Origin: Alphaproteobacteria bacterium
Lineage (GTDB): Bacteria; Pseudomonadota; Alphaproteobacteria; ATCC43930; CGMCC-115725
Direction of reading: 5' to 3'
Length of the DNA: 6,669 bases
Assembly (NCBI GenBank): GCA_019237175.1
Contig: JAFAHP010000593.1
Location: 1 to 6,669, forward strand
Part shown: one piece after another, positions 1 to 6,498 of the stretch
How the letters are laid out: the number at the start of each line of letters is the position of its first letter
Position numbering within the stretch: position 1 is the first letter of the stretch
The notes under the pieces: model-generated
What the model saw: only the letters and a program-made list of their open reading frames with translations
Database searches by the model: none
Told to the model about the DNA's origin: nothing
Program-made: the position numbers and the translations under genes

Positions 1-209
1 TCTCGTTCGAACCGGTCGAGGGCAGCATCAAGGTCTTGGCCGACTATATCGGCCCGAACAAGATCCTGTGGGCGACCGATTACCCGCACCCCGACGGTTT
101 CTTCCCCGGCGCGCCCAAGATGATCATGGACCGCCTGGAAGGGCTGTCGGCGGAGACCAAGCATGGCGTCATGGCCGGCGGCGCCATGGGCTTTTATGGG
201 CTGAACTAA
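1..209 (+). CDS. Amidohydrolase family protein (amidohydrolase 2, TIM-barrel), C-terminal fragment
   Basis: The reading frame is already open at base 3 and runs to TAA at 207-209, giving about 68 residues of a protein whose start lies upstream of the window. The segment ILWATDYPHPDG (near fragment residues 20-31) is the hallmark of the last metal-site strand of amidohydrolase-2 enzymes, where the Asp of the ATDYPH motif acts as metal ligand or general base. The end of the fragment, GGAMGFYGLN, matches the usual closing helix of the family, which normally reads like GGNAARFYGL; the usual Asn is replaced here. Relatives include ACMSD-type decarboxylases and hydrolases often found in aromatic-degradation clusters. 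The substrate cannot be told from this fragment. The nearby dihydrodiol dehydrogenase and ring-hydroxylating dioxygenase genes make a role in aromatic catabolism plausible but unproven. Confidence 0.85.
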   Translation, partial: SFEPVEGSIKVLADYIGPNKILWATDYPHPDGFFPGAPKMIMDRLEGLSAETKHGVMAGGAMGFYGLN

Positions 210-332
210 ACCAGAGGCGAAAACACCCGCGAAGCACCTCGCCCCGCCGGCGCTGAGAAGTCGGAGGCGCGCAGCGGCTCCATGTGAGGGGCAAGCCGCG
301 CCGACCCCCGGACGCTGTGCGGTGGCGAACCC

Positions 333-390
333 GCCCCTCACCCCGACCCTCTCCCGGATCCCCGGGTCAGGCCCGGGGAGGGCGAGGGGC
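333..390. repeat. Palindromic intergenic repeat, copy A (compact form)
   Basis: The outer arms GCCCCTC (333-339) and GAGGGGC (384-390) are perfect inverted complements. Inside them lie pyrimidine-rich CCCCGACCCTCTCCC and its purine-rich counterpart GGGGAGGGC. The centre, 356-369, reads GGATCCCCGGGTCA and is followed by GCCCGGGG, so a second palindrome is nested in the first. The same outer arms and central 14-mer recur between the two dioxygenase genes at 4999-5128. This suggests a dispersed REP- or MITE-like family common in GC-rich alphaproteobacteria. No transposase is present. It lies between the amidohydrolase and the alpha/beta hydrolase and could form a strong RNA hairpin, but has no U-tract. 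The rest of 210-434 shows nothing recognisable. Confidence 0.7.
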
Positions 391-450
391 CATATCAATT
401 GGCTCTTCCCGCGCCTGACAATGCCGGCTAAACAATGCTGACGATCAGGC

Positions 451-456
451 AAAGGA
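451..456 (+). promoter_or_regulatory. Ribosome binding site that favours a GTG start for the alpha/beta hydrolase
   Basis: AAAGGA lies eight bases before GTG at 465, which is good Shine-Dalgarno spacing. The in-frame ATG further upstream at 435 has no purine-rich sequence ahead of it. This site is the reason for choosing the GTG start; a second GTG at 468 is also possible. Confidence 0.5.
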
Positions 457-464
457 ACTCGGGC

Positions 465-1283
465 GTGGTGCAGCAAAAACAGGAAACGGCGCCGGGCGCG
501 GCGTTTACCGAAGGCCATGTCGAGGCGGACGGCTTTCGCATTCGCTATATGTCGGCGGGGGAGGGGCCGGCATTGGTGCATCTGCATGGCGCCGGCGGTT
601 TGAGGCTGACCCCGAGCCACGATTTGTTGAGCCGCCAGTTCCGGGTTATCGCCTTTGAAATGCCGGGGTTTGGAACCTCCTCCGAAAACGACCGGACGCG
701 CGACATGCCGGAGCTCGCCCTGACGATGGCGAAAGCAGCCGGTGCGCTCGGCCTCGATGCGTTTAATCTGATGGGTACGTCGTTCGGCGGCAAAACTGCG
801 CTGTGGCTCGCGGCACAGCAACCGGAGCGGGTGCAGACGGTGGTGCTCGAAGCGCCGGCCGCGATTCGGCCAGAGGGCAGCGAGCCGCCCGCCGGATCAC
901 CTGAAGAAATGGCGCGCCGGCTCTACGCGCATCCCGAGCGGGTGGTGCTGCCGCAAGCACCCGACCCGGCAGTGCGGGCGAAGCAAGCACGCCTTGTGGC
1001 GCGGCTGCGCGGGCCCGACCGTGACACCGATCTCGAAGCGCTGCTCCCCGGCCTCGTGATCCCGACCTTGGTCCTGTTCGGCACGCTCGACCGGGTGATA
1101 CCTCCCAATATGGGCCATTTTTACAAGGAGCTTATGCCCAACTGCAATCTGGTGTTCGTGTATGACGCCGGGCATGCGATCAGCACCGATCGTCCCGAGG
1201 CATTTGTTGAGGTCGTTGCCGACTTTATCGAGCGCCACGAAGCCTTTGTCATCAGCCGTATTGAGACCGTTATTCACCCCTAG
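465..1283 (+). CDS. Alpha/beta-fold hydrolase
   Basis: This is a soluble alpha/beta-hydrolase of about 272 residues; starting at the ATG at 435 would give 282. Numbered from that ATG, the oxyanion-hole motif HGAGG is at 51-55, the nucleophile elbow GTSFGG at 114-119 with Ser116, the acid Asp219 in FGTLD, and the catalytic His247 in DAGHA. The cap region lies roughly between residues 142 and 205. The triad is intact, so the enzyme should be an active hydrolase of ester or C-C bonds. BphD/XylF-type meta-cleavage-product hydrolases share this fold, but they usually carry GNSMGG at the elbow, so that function is only a possibility. Haloperoxidase-like and esterase assignments are equally open. 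The gene sits alone between two non-coding stretches, each with a palindromic repeat. The start was set by the Shine-Dalgarno at 451-456. Confidence 0.88.
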   Translation: MVQQKQETAPGAAFTEGHVEADGFRIRYMSAGEGPALVHLHGAGGLRLTPSHDLLSRQFRVIAFEMPGFGTSSENDRTRDMPELALTMAKAAGALGLDAFNLMGTSFGGKTALWLAAQQPERVQTVVLEAPAAIRPEGSEPPAGSPEEMARRLYAHPERVVLPQAPDPAVRAKQARLVARLRGPDRDTDLEALLPGLVIPTLVLFGTLDRVIPPNMGHFYKELMPNCNLVFVYDAGHAISTDRPEAFVEVVADFIERHEAFVISRIETVIHP

Positions 1284-1368
1284 CGATCGCCGCTCCCGAC
1301 CCGGCCAGCGCGGTCGAGTCCGCTAAATCGAGTTCAGGACAAGCGTTTACGGTTTATTGTTGCGGGCT

Positions 1369-1377
1369 TGTGATAAT
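1369..1377 (+). promoter_or_regulatory. Possible extended -10 promoter ahead of the membrane protein gene
   Basis: TGTGATAAT contains the extended -10 signature TGn followed by GATAAT, which is five of six to the sigma70 consensus. TTTACG at 1346-1351 could be a -35, but the 20-base spacer is too long, so only the extended -10 speaks for it. A start near 1384 would give a leader of about 170 bases that includes repeat copy B. The neighbouring 1284-1345 and 1378-1451 hold nothing else I recognise. Confidence 0.3.
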
Positions 1378-1451
1378 CCGGTAAGCAGATTTTCGCCGTC
1401 CGCGTGTACGGCGGCTGCGCGGAGGGCGGGAATGGGTCGACAACCCGGCAA

Positions 1452-1496
1452 CCCCCTCCATTCCCTCATCCGCAAGCGGGGAGGGTTAGGCAGGGG
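1452..1496. repeat. Imperfect palindromic intergenic repeat, copy B
   Basis: A pyrimidine-rich left arm, CCCCCTCCATTCCCTCATCC, pairs imperfectly with the purine-rich right arm GGGGAGGGTTAGGCAGGGG around the perfect core CCGCAAGCGG (1470-1479). The architecture resembles the repeats at 333-390 and 4999-5128, but the sequence is degenerate, so it may be a decayed or different subfamily member. It lies in the probable leader of the membrane protein gene. Confidence 0.5.
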
Positions 1497-1555
1497 AGCT
1501 GTGAAACCGCGGCGGATCAGATCGGGTTCGGGCTTCGCAAAATTTGGGATTCGCA

Positions 1556-2680
1556 ATGCGACCTTGGATCATCGTGTTATTGAGCACGGTCGCCGCGCTT
1601 CTTGCCGCGGCGGCGGTGGTCGAGCCCGAGCTCAGTTTATTGCCGCGCGCAGCCCTATTGCCCGCCGGTTTGACGCTGCTCCCGACATTGGCGGTCACGG
1701 CGCTTGCCGCCTACGCGCTGTGTGCCATTCTTTTAACCTCGGCCGATCTGATCGGAGGGGCGTTGCGAATGCGCCGGTACCTCGCCCGCGTCCCACCCGA
1801 TGGCGGTCCCGCGCGGGCGGATTGGACCGCAGCTTTTGGAAGAGCCAGGTTTCGCCGGCTGATGCCGCCGCCGGTTGCGGTACAGCCTTGGCCCACTGCG
1901 GAGGACGGCACCCTCGTCCTCCAGGGGCGGTTTGATCCGCGCGACGCGAGGCGCGAGGTCGCGCAGCTCTATTACATCGGCGCGGCGCGCACGCATTTTT
2001 TCAGTGCGCTGATCGTGCTGGCGGCCGGTGTCGTGCTCGGAGCCGCCCAACCCTACGGACCGGTGCCGTTCGCGCCCGAGCCGATACCGACCGTGCCCGC
2101 CGCGCTCGCCGTCGCTGGATTGCTGCTGCTCGCGATTCTCGCCCGGATTGCGGTCGATGTTGCTGCCGAGCCGCTGATCGAGATGATCTCACGTCTGCCG
2201 GCCGAGCCCGCCGAGACGGGACTGTTGCGCCGCACCGCCGAACTTCTCACCATGAATGTGCCCGCCAATCCGCTGCGCGATGTTCCGATGTCTGCCGCTG
2301 CATCGGAGATTCCTGAGCGGCTTGGCAGCATTCTTGAGCAGGGGCACCGTGCCCTCTGCGAGGCGACCGAGCGCCTGTCGACGACGACCGACGGGCTTGC
2401 GACGACCACGAGGTCGTCGATCGAAGCCTTGGAGGCAGCATTTCGTGCGACCGAGCTGCGCCAGCATAGCTTGGCGCAAAGCGCCGCTGCCGACGTCACC
2501 GCGATAACGGAGTTGCGCGACGCCGTCGTGTCCCTGACCGCGATCCTGCAGCGTGCGCGGGAGAAGCCCGCCGCGGGCGGCGACGATAGCGAACCGGCGC
2601 CACCTCTCGCGGGCGGGCGCGAGCCCGATTTGGTGATGGAGCTGCGCAAGCTGCTGCAAGAGATCGAAGCCACCCCGTAG
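1556..2680 (+). CDS. Hypothetical four-helix membrane protein with long cytoplasmic helical tail
   Basis: I do not recognise the family. From ATG 1556 the product is 374 residues; a TTG at 1544 would add four. Hydrophobic helices fall near residues 5-22 and 36-60, then 148-165 and 180-202. A basic loop of about 85 residues (RMRRYLARVPPDGG and following) separates the two pairs and is probably cytoplasmic by the positive-inside rule. Residues 250-335 are rich in Ala, Glu, Arg and Thr and look like a continuous helix or coiled coil. A Pro/Gly-rich linker follows, then a final amphipathic helix, DLVMELRKLLQEIEA. The TM-TM-loop-TM-TM-tail order recalls MotA/ExbB-type motor proteins, but no diagnostic motif was found, so this is only a topological analogy. 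The Shine-Dalgarno is weak. Nothing links it functionally to the aromatic genes. Codon use is similar to its neighbours. Confidence 0.8.
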   Translation: MRPWIIVLLSTVAALLAAAAVVEPELSLLPRAALLPAGLTLLPTLAVTALAAYALCAILLTSADLIGGALRMRRYLARVPPDGGPARADWTAAFGRARFRRLMPPPVAVQPWPTAEDGTLVLQGRFDPRDARREVAQLYYIGAARTHFFSALIVLAAGVVLGAAQPYGPVPFAPEPIPTVPAALAVAGLLLLAILARIAVDVAAEPLIEMISRLPAEPAETGLLRRTAELLTMNVPANPLRDVPMSAAASEIPERLGSILEQGHRALCEATERLSTTTDGLATTTRSSIEALEAAFRATELRQHSLAQSAAADVTAITELRDAVVSLTAILQRAREKPAAGGDDSEPAPPLAGGREPDLVMELRKLLQEIEATP

Positions 2681-2755
2681 TCCGGTAAAGCGAAACCCAG
2701 CACCTGCCTATTCCGCCCGATCGAACCGCCGATCTTTGTGCTCTGCCCCAAAAAA

Positions 2756-2781
2756 GCACGATTGTTTGAAAACGGCACGAT
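2756..2781. promoter_or_regulatory. Short direct repeat upstream of the catabolic operon, possible regulator site
   Basis: GCACGAT occurs at 2756-2762 and again at 2775-2781, 19 bases apart, or about two helical turns. Between them lies TTGAAA (2766-2771), which could serve as a -35, but no convincing -10 follows at the right distance. The site lies about 125-150 bases before the dehydrogenase start, where an activator would be expected. The evidence is positional only. The rest of 2681-2904 is non-coding. Confidence 0.22.
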
Positions 2782-2825
2782 CGACGCAAATGCAGCGCAT
2801 GCGAGGGAAGCGAAAAATCTGCGGC

Positions 2826-2842
2826 GACGCCGCTGCGGCGTC
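2826..2842. other. Small perfect hairpin in the operon leader region
   Basis: GACGCCG (2826-2832) and CGGCGTC (2836-2842) are perfect inverted complements with a three-base CTG loop. No T-tract follows, so it is not a standard intrinsic terminator for the membrane protein gene. It may be an operator or an mRNA 5' stem, since it lies 62 bases before the dehydrogenase start. Confidence 0.35.
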
Positions 2843-2904
2843 TCGGATTTAAGATCCCTGTGAGTTAATGTAAGCGCCATTCGCGGCACCAGGGAGGGCG
2901 TGCG

Positions 2905-3723
2905 ATGGGCTGGCTCGACGGTCAGGTCGCGTTAATTACGGGCGGCGGCTCGGGCATTGGCCGGGCGGTCGTGGCGCGCTTCATCGAAGAGGGCGCACGA
3001 GTGGGGGTCATGGAGCGGATCGCTTCGCGCAGCGAGGAATTGCGGGGCGAGTTCGGCGACAAGATCGTCGGCATACCCGGCGATGTCGCGCAGCTTGGCG
3101 ATAATAAGCGCGCCGTCGCTGAAACCGTGCGCGCCTTTGGTCGGCTCGATGCCTTCGTCGGCAATGCCGGGGTCTTCGACGTCTATGCCTCGGTCGCCGA
3201 AATGCCGGAAGAGCAGCTCGGCCGCGCCTATGACGAACTGTTCGGGGTCAATGTAAAGGGCGTTATCTACGGTGCCCGCGCTGCGTTGCCGGAGCTCAGA
3301 AAGACCTCGGGCTCGATGGTTTTCACCGCTTCGGTTGCCGGGCTCAACTCGGGCGGCGGCGGCGCTCTCTACACCGCCTCGAAACATGCGGTCGTTGGCC
3401 TGATCCGCGAACTGGCGGTTGAACTGGCCCCCGACATACGTGTCAATGGCGTCGCGCCTGGCGGCACGATGACCGATCTGCGCGGACTGCAGTCGCTCGG
3501 CAACGACGACCGTTCGCAATTTGCTGCCCCCGGCATGGCCGATCGGCTGCGCACCGGCAATCCACTGCGCATGGCGCTGGAGCCGGCCGATTTGGCCGGC
3601 GCTTATCTGTTCCTGTCATCACGCAGGGATGCCCGCGGCATCACCGGGACGATCTTGACCGTCGACGCCGGTAGCATGCTGCGCGTGCCTCGGCCGCGCG
3701 CGGACCAAGGAGGCGGCCGATGA
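2905..3723 (+). CDS. cis-Dihydrodiol dehydrogenase (short-chain dehydrogenase, BphB/HcaB type)
   Basis: This enzyme would oxidise the cis-dihydrodiol made by a ring-hydroxylating dioxygenase to the matching catechol, using NAD+ in the cytoplasm. The 272 residues fit the family length. The Rossmann motif TGGGSGIG spans 12-19, with Glu37 at the end of beta2, which favours NAD over NADP. GDV is at 59-61 and NAG at 87-89. The catalytic residues are Ser143, Tyr156 and Lys160 in the YTASK motif, with Asn116. The stretch from GGGGALYTASKHAVVGLIRE through VRVNGVAPGG and DLRGLQSLG is characteristic of the BphB/NahB/HcaB group rather than general SDRs. Glu37 and the RFIEEGA segment look most like HcaB, as I recall that sequence. 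AGGGAGG at 2891-2897 is a strong ribosome site. Its TGA overlaps the next gene's ATG, so it is probably translationally coupled to the first dioxygenase subunit. The natural substrate is unknown, so no gene symbol is given. Confidence 0.9.
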   Translation: MGWLDGQVALITGGGSGIGRAVVARFIEEGARVGVMERIASRSEELRGEFGDKIVGIPGDVAQLGDNKRAVAETVRAFGRLDAFVGNAGVFDVYASVAEMPEEQLGRAYDELFGVNVKGVIYGARAALPELRKTSGSMVFTASVAGLNSGGGGALYTASKHAVVGLIRELAVELAPDIRVNGVAPGGTMTDLRGLQSLGNDDRSQFAAPGMADRLRTGNPLRMALEPADLAGAYLFLSSRRDARGITGTILTVDAGSMLRVPRPRADQGGGR

Positions 3724-5075
3724 ACGACGACATGCACGAACTGGTCGACAGCGAGAGTGGGCTTGTCAGCCGTCGTATCTTTATCGAGCAGGAGATTTAC
3801 GAAGAGGAACTGAAGCAAATCTTTGCGCGCTGCTGGTTGTTTTTGTGCCATGACAGCCAGATACCGCAACCCGGTGATTTCTTTACCACCTACATGGGGG
3901 AGGACCCGGTTCTGGTGGTGCGCGACACAGCAGGAACCGTGCGCGCCTTTCTGAACGTCTGCCGCCATCGCGGCAACCGGCTGTGCCGCGCCGAGTTTGG
4001 CAACGCCTCGAGCTTCACTTGCGCCTATCACGGCTGGACCTACCGCAACGACGGACGGCTGACCGGCGTCCCCTACCTCAAGGAAGCCTATCACGGCGAA
4101 CTGGACCGCGAGCGCTGGGGGCTGACGCCGGTCGCCCAGCTCGATAACTACAAGGGGCTCTGGTTCGCGACCTTCGATAAAGAAGCGCCGCCGCTGCGCG
4201 ACTATCTGGGTGAAATGGCCTGGTACCTCGATACGTTCTTCGACCGCCGCGAAGGCGGCATCGAGGTGATCGGTGGCATGCACAAGTGGATCATGCCGTG
4301 CAATTGGAAACTGCCAGCCGAGAATTTTGGCGGGGACGGCTATCACGTCTCATGGAGCCATCTCTCGGCGGTCCAGACCGGTTCGGGCGGCGATTTTCGC
4401 GTCGTCCCTGACCCGCTGGGAACGATCGTGTCGCCCGGCAACGGCCATTGCTTGGCCTGCGTCGGCCCCGATACGCTCGCCGATCCGCCGGTGCGGGTGA
4501 TCCTCGAATACGAGAAGGCGATCCTACCCGAGGTCGCTGCGCGTCTGGGGCCACGGCTCAAACGGGTGAAGCCAATCGTCGGCACGGTCTTCCCGAATTT
4601 CTCGATGCTGCGGCCAACCTCACGCACCTTTCGCGTCTGGCATCCGCGCGGCCCGGAAAAGACCGAGGTCTGGGCCTGGGTGTTTGCCGACAAGGCAGCA
4701 CCCTCCGAGGTCAAGAAGGCGATCCGGCTCGCCGGGGCGCGGGTGTTCGGGCCGTCCGGAACCTTCGAGCAGGACGACATGGACAATTGGCAGGGCTGCA
4801 CCCAAACCGGTCGTGGTGCCGTCGCGCGCCGCCACGTGCTGAACTACGCGATGGGGCTCGGGCATGAGCGCTTCGACGCGGAACTCGGCGCTTGGGTCAG
4901 CGACTACCGGTACAGCGAACTCAACACTCGCGGCTTTTACCGGCGCTGGGCGCAGCTGATGGCAGCAGAAAGCTGGGCGGACGTCGGAAACGGAAAAGGC
5001 CCCTCACCCCAACCCTCTCCCCGCCTGCGGGGAGAGGGAGGGACCCGCGGATCCCCGGATCACCCACGGGTTTAG
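3720..5075 (+). CDS. Rieske aromatic ring-hydroxylating dioxygenase, large (alpha) subunit, paralogue 1
   Basis: This is the catalytic subunit of a multicomponent dioxygenase that adds O2 to an aromatic ring to form a cis-dihydrodiol. The N-terminal Rieske domain binds the 2Fe-2S cluster through Cys81, His83, Cys101 and His104 (CxH-x17-CxxH). The mononuclear iron ligands are His209 and His214 in DGYHVSWSH and probably Asp353 in FEQDDMDNW. Asp206 is the likely electron-bridging residue. The GLVSRRIF start, MGEDPVLVVRD and RVWHPRGP resemble biphenyl-type alpha subunits. The ATG overlaps the dehydrogenase stop as ATGA, with AAGGAGG at 3707-3713 inside that gene. The family end is near ESW (residue 419), yet this protein continues to 451: residues from about 427 are encoded by palindromic repeat copy C. 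No beta subunit follows. Substrate is unknown; biphenyl-, benzene- or phenylpropionate-like rings are possible. Confidence 0.93.
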   Translation: MNDDMHELVDSESGLVSRRIFIEQEIYEEELKQIFARCWLFLCHDSQIPQPGDFFTTYMGEDPVLVVRDTAGTVRAFLNVCRHRGNRLCRAEFGNASSFTCAYHGWTYRNDGRLTGVPYLKEAYHGELDRERWGLTPVAQLDNYKGLWFATFDKEAPPLRDYLGEMAWYLDTFFDRREGGIEVIGGMHKWIMPCNWKLPAENFGGDGYHVSWSHLSAVQTGSGGDFRVVPDPLGTIVSPGNGHCLACVGPDTLADPPVRVILEYEKAILPEVAARLGPRLKRVKPIVGTVFPNFSMLRPTSRTFRVWHPRGPEKTEVWAWVFADKAAPSEVKKAIRLAGARVFGPSGTFEQDDMDNWQGCTQTGRGAVARRHVLNYAMGLGHERFDAELGAWVSDYRYSELNTRGFYRRWAQLMAAESWADVGNGKGPSPQPSPRLRGEGGTRGSPDHPRV

Positions 5076-5128
5076 CACCGACGGGCCGTCACGCGCGTAG
5101 CCCGGGGGCGGGGAGGAGGGCGAGGGGC
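4999..5128. repeat. Palindromic repeat, copy C (long form), overlapping the end of dioxygenase paralogue 1
   Basis: The outer arms GCCCCTC (4999-5005) and GAGGGGC (5122-5128) are the same as in copy A at 333-390. The 14-mer GGATCCCCGGATCA (5049-5062) matches copy A's central 14-mer at 13 positions, and the right end GGGCGAGGGGC is shared. Copy C is 130 bases against 58 and holds an additional hairpin at 5013-5038 plus extra sequence. The stop codon of dioxygenase paralogue 1 (5073-5075) lies inside it, so the left part is translated. It separates two genes that otherwise look like one operon. Confidence 0.75.
5013..5038. other. Perfect 12-base-pair hairpin inside repeat copy C
   Basis: CCCTCTCCCCGC (5013-5024) and GCGGGGAGAGGG (5027-5038) are exact inverted complements with a two-base loop, so adjusting for a realistic loop about 11 pairs remain. 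No T-tract follows, so it is not a canonical Rho-independent terminator. In the mRNA it lies within the last codons of dioxygenase paralogue 1 and could stall or protect transcripts, lowering or separating expression of paralogue 2. Confidence 0.6.
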
Positions 5129-5185
5129 AGCGAGGAGGCCGCGGCCGATCGCCAGCGTGGCCGATATCATTAAAAGGAGGCTCAC

Positions 5186-6460
5186 ATGGCAACAGATATT
5201 TCCGGCCTGGTCGATGCCGATCGCGGTCTCGTCGGGCGGCGCATTTTTATCGAACCCGAGATCTACGAACAGGAGCAGGAGCGGATCTTTGCCCGCTGCT
5301 GGCTCTTTCTGTGTCATGAAAGCCAGATCCCGCAGCCCGGCGATTTCTTCACGACCTGGATGGGCGAGGATCCGGTGCTGGTGGTGCGCGACACAATGGG
5401 AACGGTGCGCGCCTTTCTCAATGTTTGCCGCCATCGCGGCAATCGGTTGTGTCGCGCCGATACCGGCAACGCCGCGAGCTTTACCTGCGCCTATCACGGC
5501 TGGACCTACCGCAATGACGGGCGGCTGACCGGCGTGCCGTGGCTCAAGGAAGCCTATTTTGGCGAATTGGATCGCGACAGCTGGGGCCTCCAGCCGGTGG
5601 CTCAGCTCGATAATTACAAAGGGCTGTTTTTCGCCACCTTCGATCCTGCCGCACCGCCGCTGCGCGAATATCTCGGTGAGATGACCTGGTATCTGGATGC
5701 GTTTTTCGACCGCCGCGAAGGCGGCGTCGAAGTCGTCGGCGGCATGCATAAATGGATCATGCCGTGCAATTGGAAATTCCCGGCCGAAAACTTTGGCGGC
5801 GATGGCTACCACGTACCGTGGAGCCATCTCTCGGCCATCCGGACTGACTTCGCCTCCGGCGCGTCGACCAAACCGGAGACCGGCGGGACCCAGGTCTCTC
5901 CCGGTAACGGCCACGTTCTGCTCTGCTTTGGAGCAAACGACGTGGCCGACCCTCCGATACCCGAGATTCTTGAGTACGAGCGTCAAATTCGTCCCGAGGT
6001 CGACAAACGGCTTGGGTTTCGCTCGGGTCGGGTCAACCCGGTCGTCGGCACGCTGTTCCCGAATTTCTCGATGCTGCGCGCCACCTCGCGCACCTTCCGC
6101 GTGTGGCACCCGCGCGGCCCCGACAAGACCGAGACGTGGTCCTGGGTCTATGTCGACAAGGCGGCGCCATCCCACATCAAGGAGATGCTGCGCCTGACCG
6201 GGGTGCGGGGGTTCAGCCCGTCCGGCACCTTCGAGCAGGACGACATGGACAACTGGCAGGAATGCACCCGGACCTGTCGTGGTTTCGCTTCGCGGCGGAT
6301 GACGACGAACACGCAAATGGGCCTCGGGCACGAGCGCTTCCGCGAGGACCTCAACGCCTGGGCCAGCGACTTCCGCATGAGCGAAAGCAATCATCGGCAG
6401 TTCTACGGGCGCTGGGCCCAGCTGATGGCAGCGGAAAGCTGGACTGGGCTATCGGGTTGA
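5186..6460 (+). CDS. Rieske aromatic ring-hydroxylating dioxygenase, large (alpha) subunit, paralogue 2
   Basis: This 424-residue catalytic subunit is co-linear with the gene before it, without gaps through residue 420 and with about 311 of 420 identical positions by hand count. The Rieske ligands Cys81, His83, Cys101 and His104, the iron ligands His209, His214 and probably Asp353, and bridging Asp206 are all intact, so it should be active with a suitable beta subunit and electron-transfer chain. It ends naturally at ESWTGLSG, as biphenyl-type alpha subunits do. AAAAGGAGG at 5172-5180 is a very strong ribosome site, five bases before ATG. The largest difference from paralogue 1 is residues 221-235, just after the second iron histidine, a part of the fold that covers the active-site entrance in naphthalene dioxygenase. 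It therefore probably differs in substrate range. Frequent synonymous differences show the duplication is not recent. Confidence 0.93.
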   Translation: MATDISGLVDADRGLVGRRIFIEPEIYEQEQERIFARCWLFLCHESQIPQPGDFFTTWMGEDPVLVVRDTMGTVRAFLNVCRHRGNRLCRADTGNAASFTCAYHGWTYRNDGRLTGVPWLKEAYFGELDRDSWGLQPVAQLDNYKGLFFATFDPAAPPLREYLGEMTWYLDAFFDRREGGVEVVGGMHKWIMPCNWKFPAENFGGDGYHVPWSHLSAIRTDFASGASTKPETGGTQVSPGNGHVLLCFGANDVADPPIPEILEYERQIRPEVDKRLGFRSGRVNPVVGTLFPNFSMLRATSRTFRVWHPRGPDKTETWSWVYVDKAAPSHIKEMLRLTGVRGFSPSGTFEQDDMDNWQECTRTCRGFASRRMTTNTQMGLGHERFREDLNAWASDFRMSESNHRQFYGRWAQLMAAESWTGLSG

Positions 6461-6498
6461 CGGAGCGCGTCGTCAGGCGCTGCGCCGACAGGCTACGA

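Noticed and set aside
68..256. Open frame of 62 codons on the + strand
   Set aside because: It is a shifted frame of the amidohydrolase end, whose own frame gives the family's ATDYPHPD motif. The shifted product is an Arg/Pro-rich shadow.
1357..1935. Open frame of 192 codons on the + strand overlapping the membrane protein
   Set aside because: It runs through repeat copy B and a different frame of the membrane protein gene, is very rich in Arg and Gly, and has no ribosome site or recognisable domain.
2053..2889. Open frame of 278 codons on the - strand
   Set aside because: It covers the C-terminal half of the membrane protein and the intergenic region. Its translation is a low-complexity Arg/Ser/Ala mix without hydrophobic or motif organisation, while the + strand frame shows clear membrane helices.
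3603..4346. Open frame of 247 codons on the - strand that resembles part of the 440-codon one
   Set aside because: The two antisense translations look alike only because their + strand templates are paralogues. It is not evidence of a conserved antisense protein.
5013..5038. Intrinsic terminator between the two dioxygenase genes
   Set aside because: The stem is strong, but no T-tract follows and it lies within the translated part of paralogue 1, so it is better described as a repeat-element hairpin.
333..5128. CRISPR array or insertion sequence
   Set aside because: The repeats are kilobases apart, differ in length, and have no spacers or regular spacing. No transposase reading frame is present.
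5072..6394. Long open frame of 440 codons on the - strand
   Set aside because: It lies exactly opposite dioxygenase paralogue 2, whose + strand product has every catalytic residue. High GC and strong codon bias leave the antisense frame free of stops. Its translation shows no domain.
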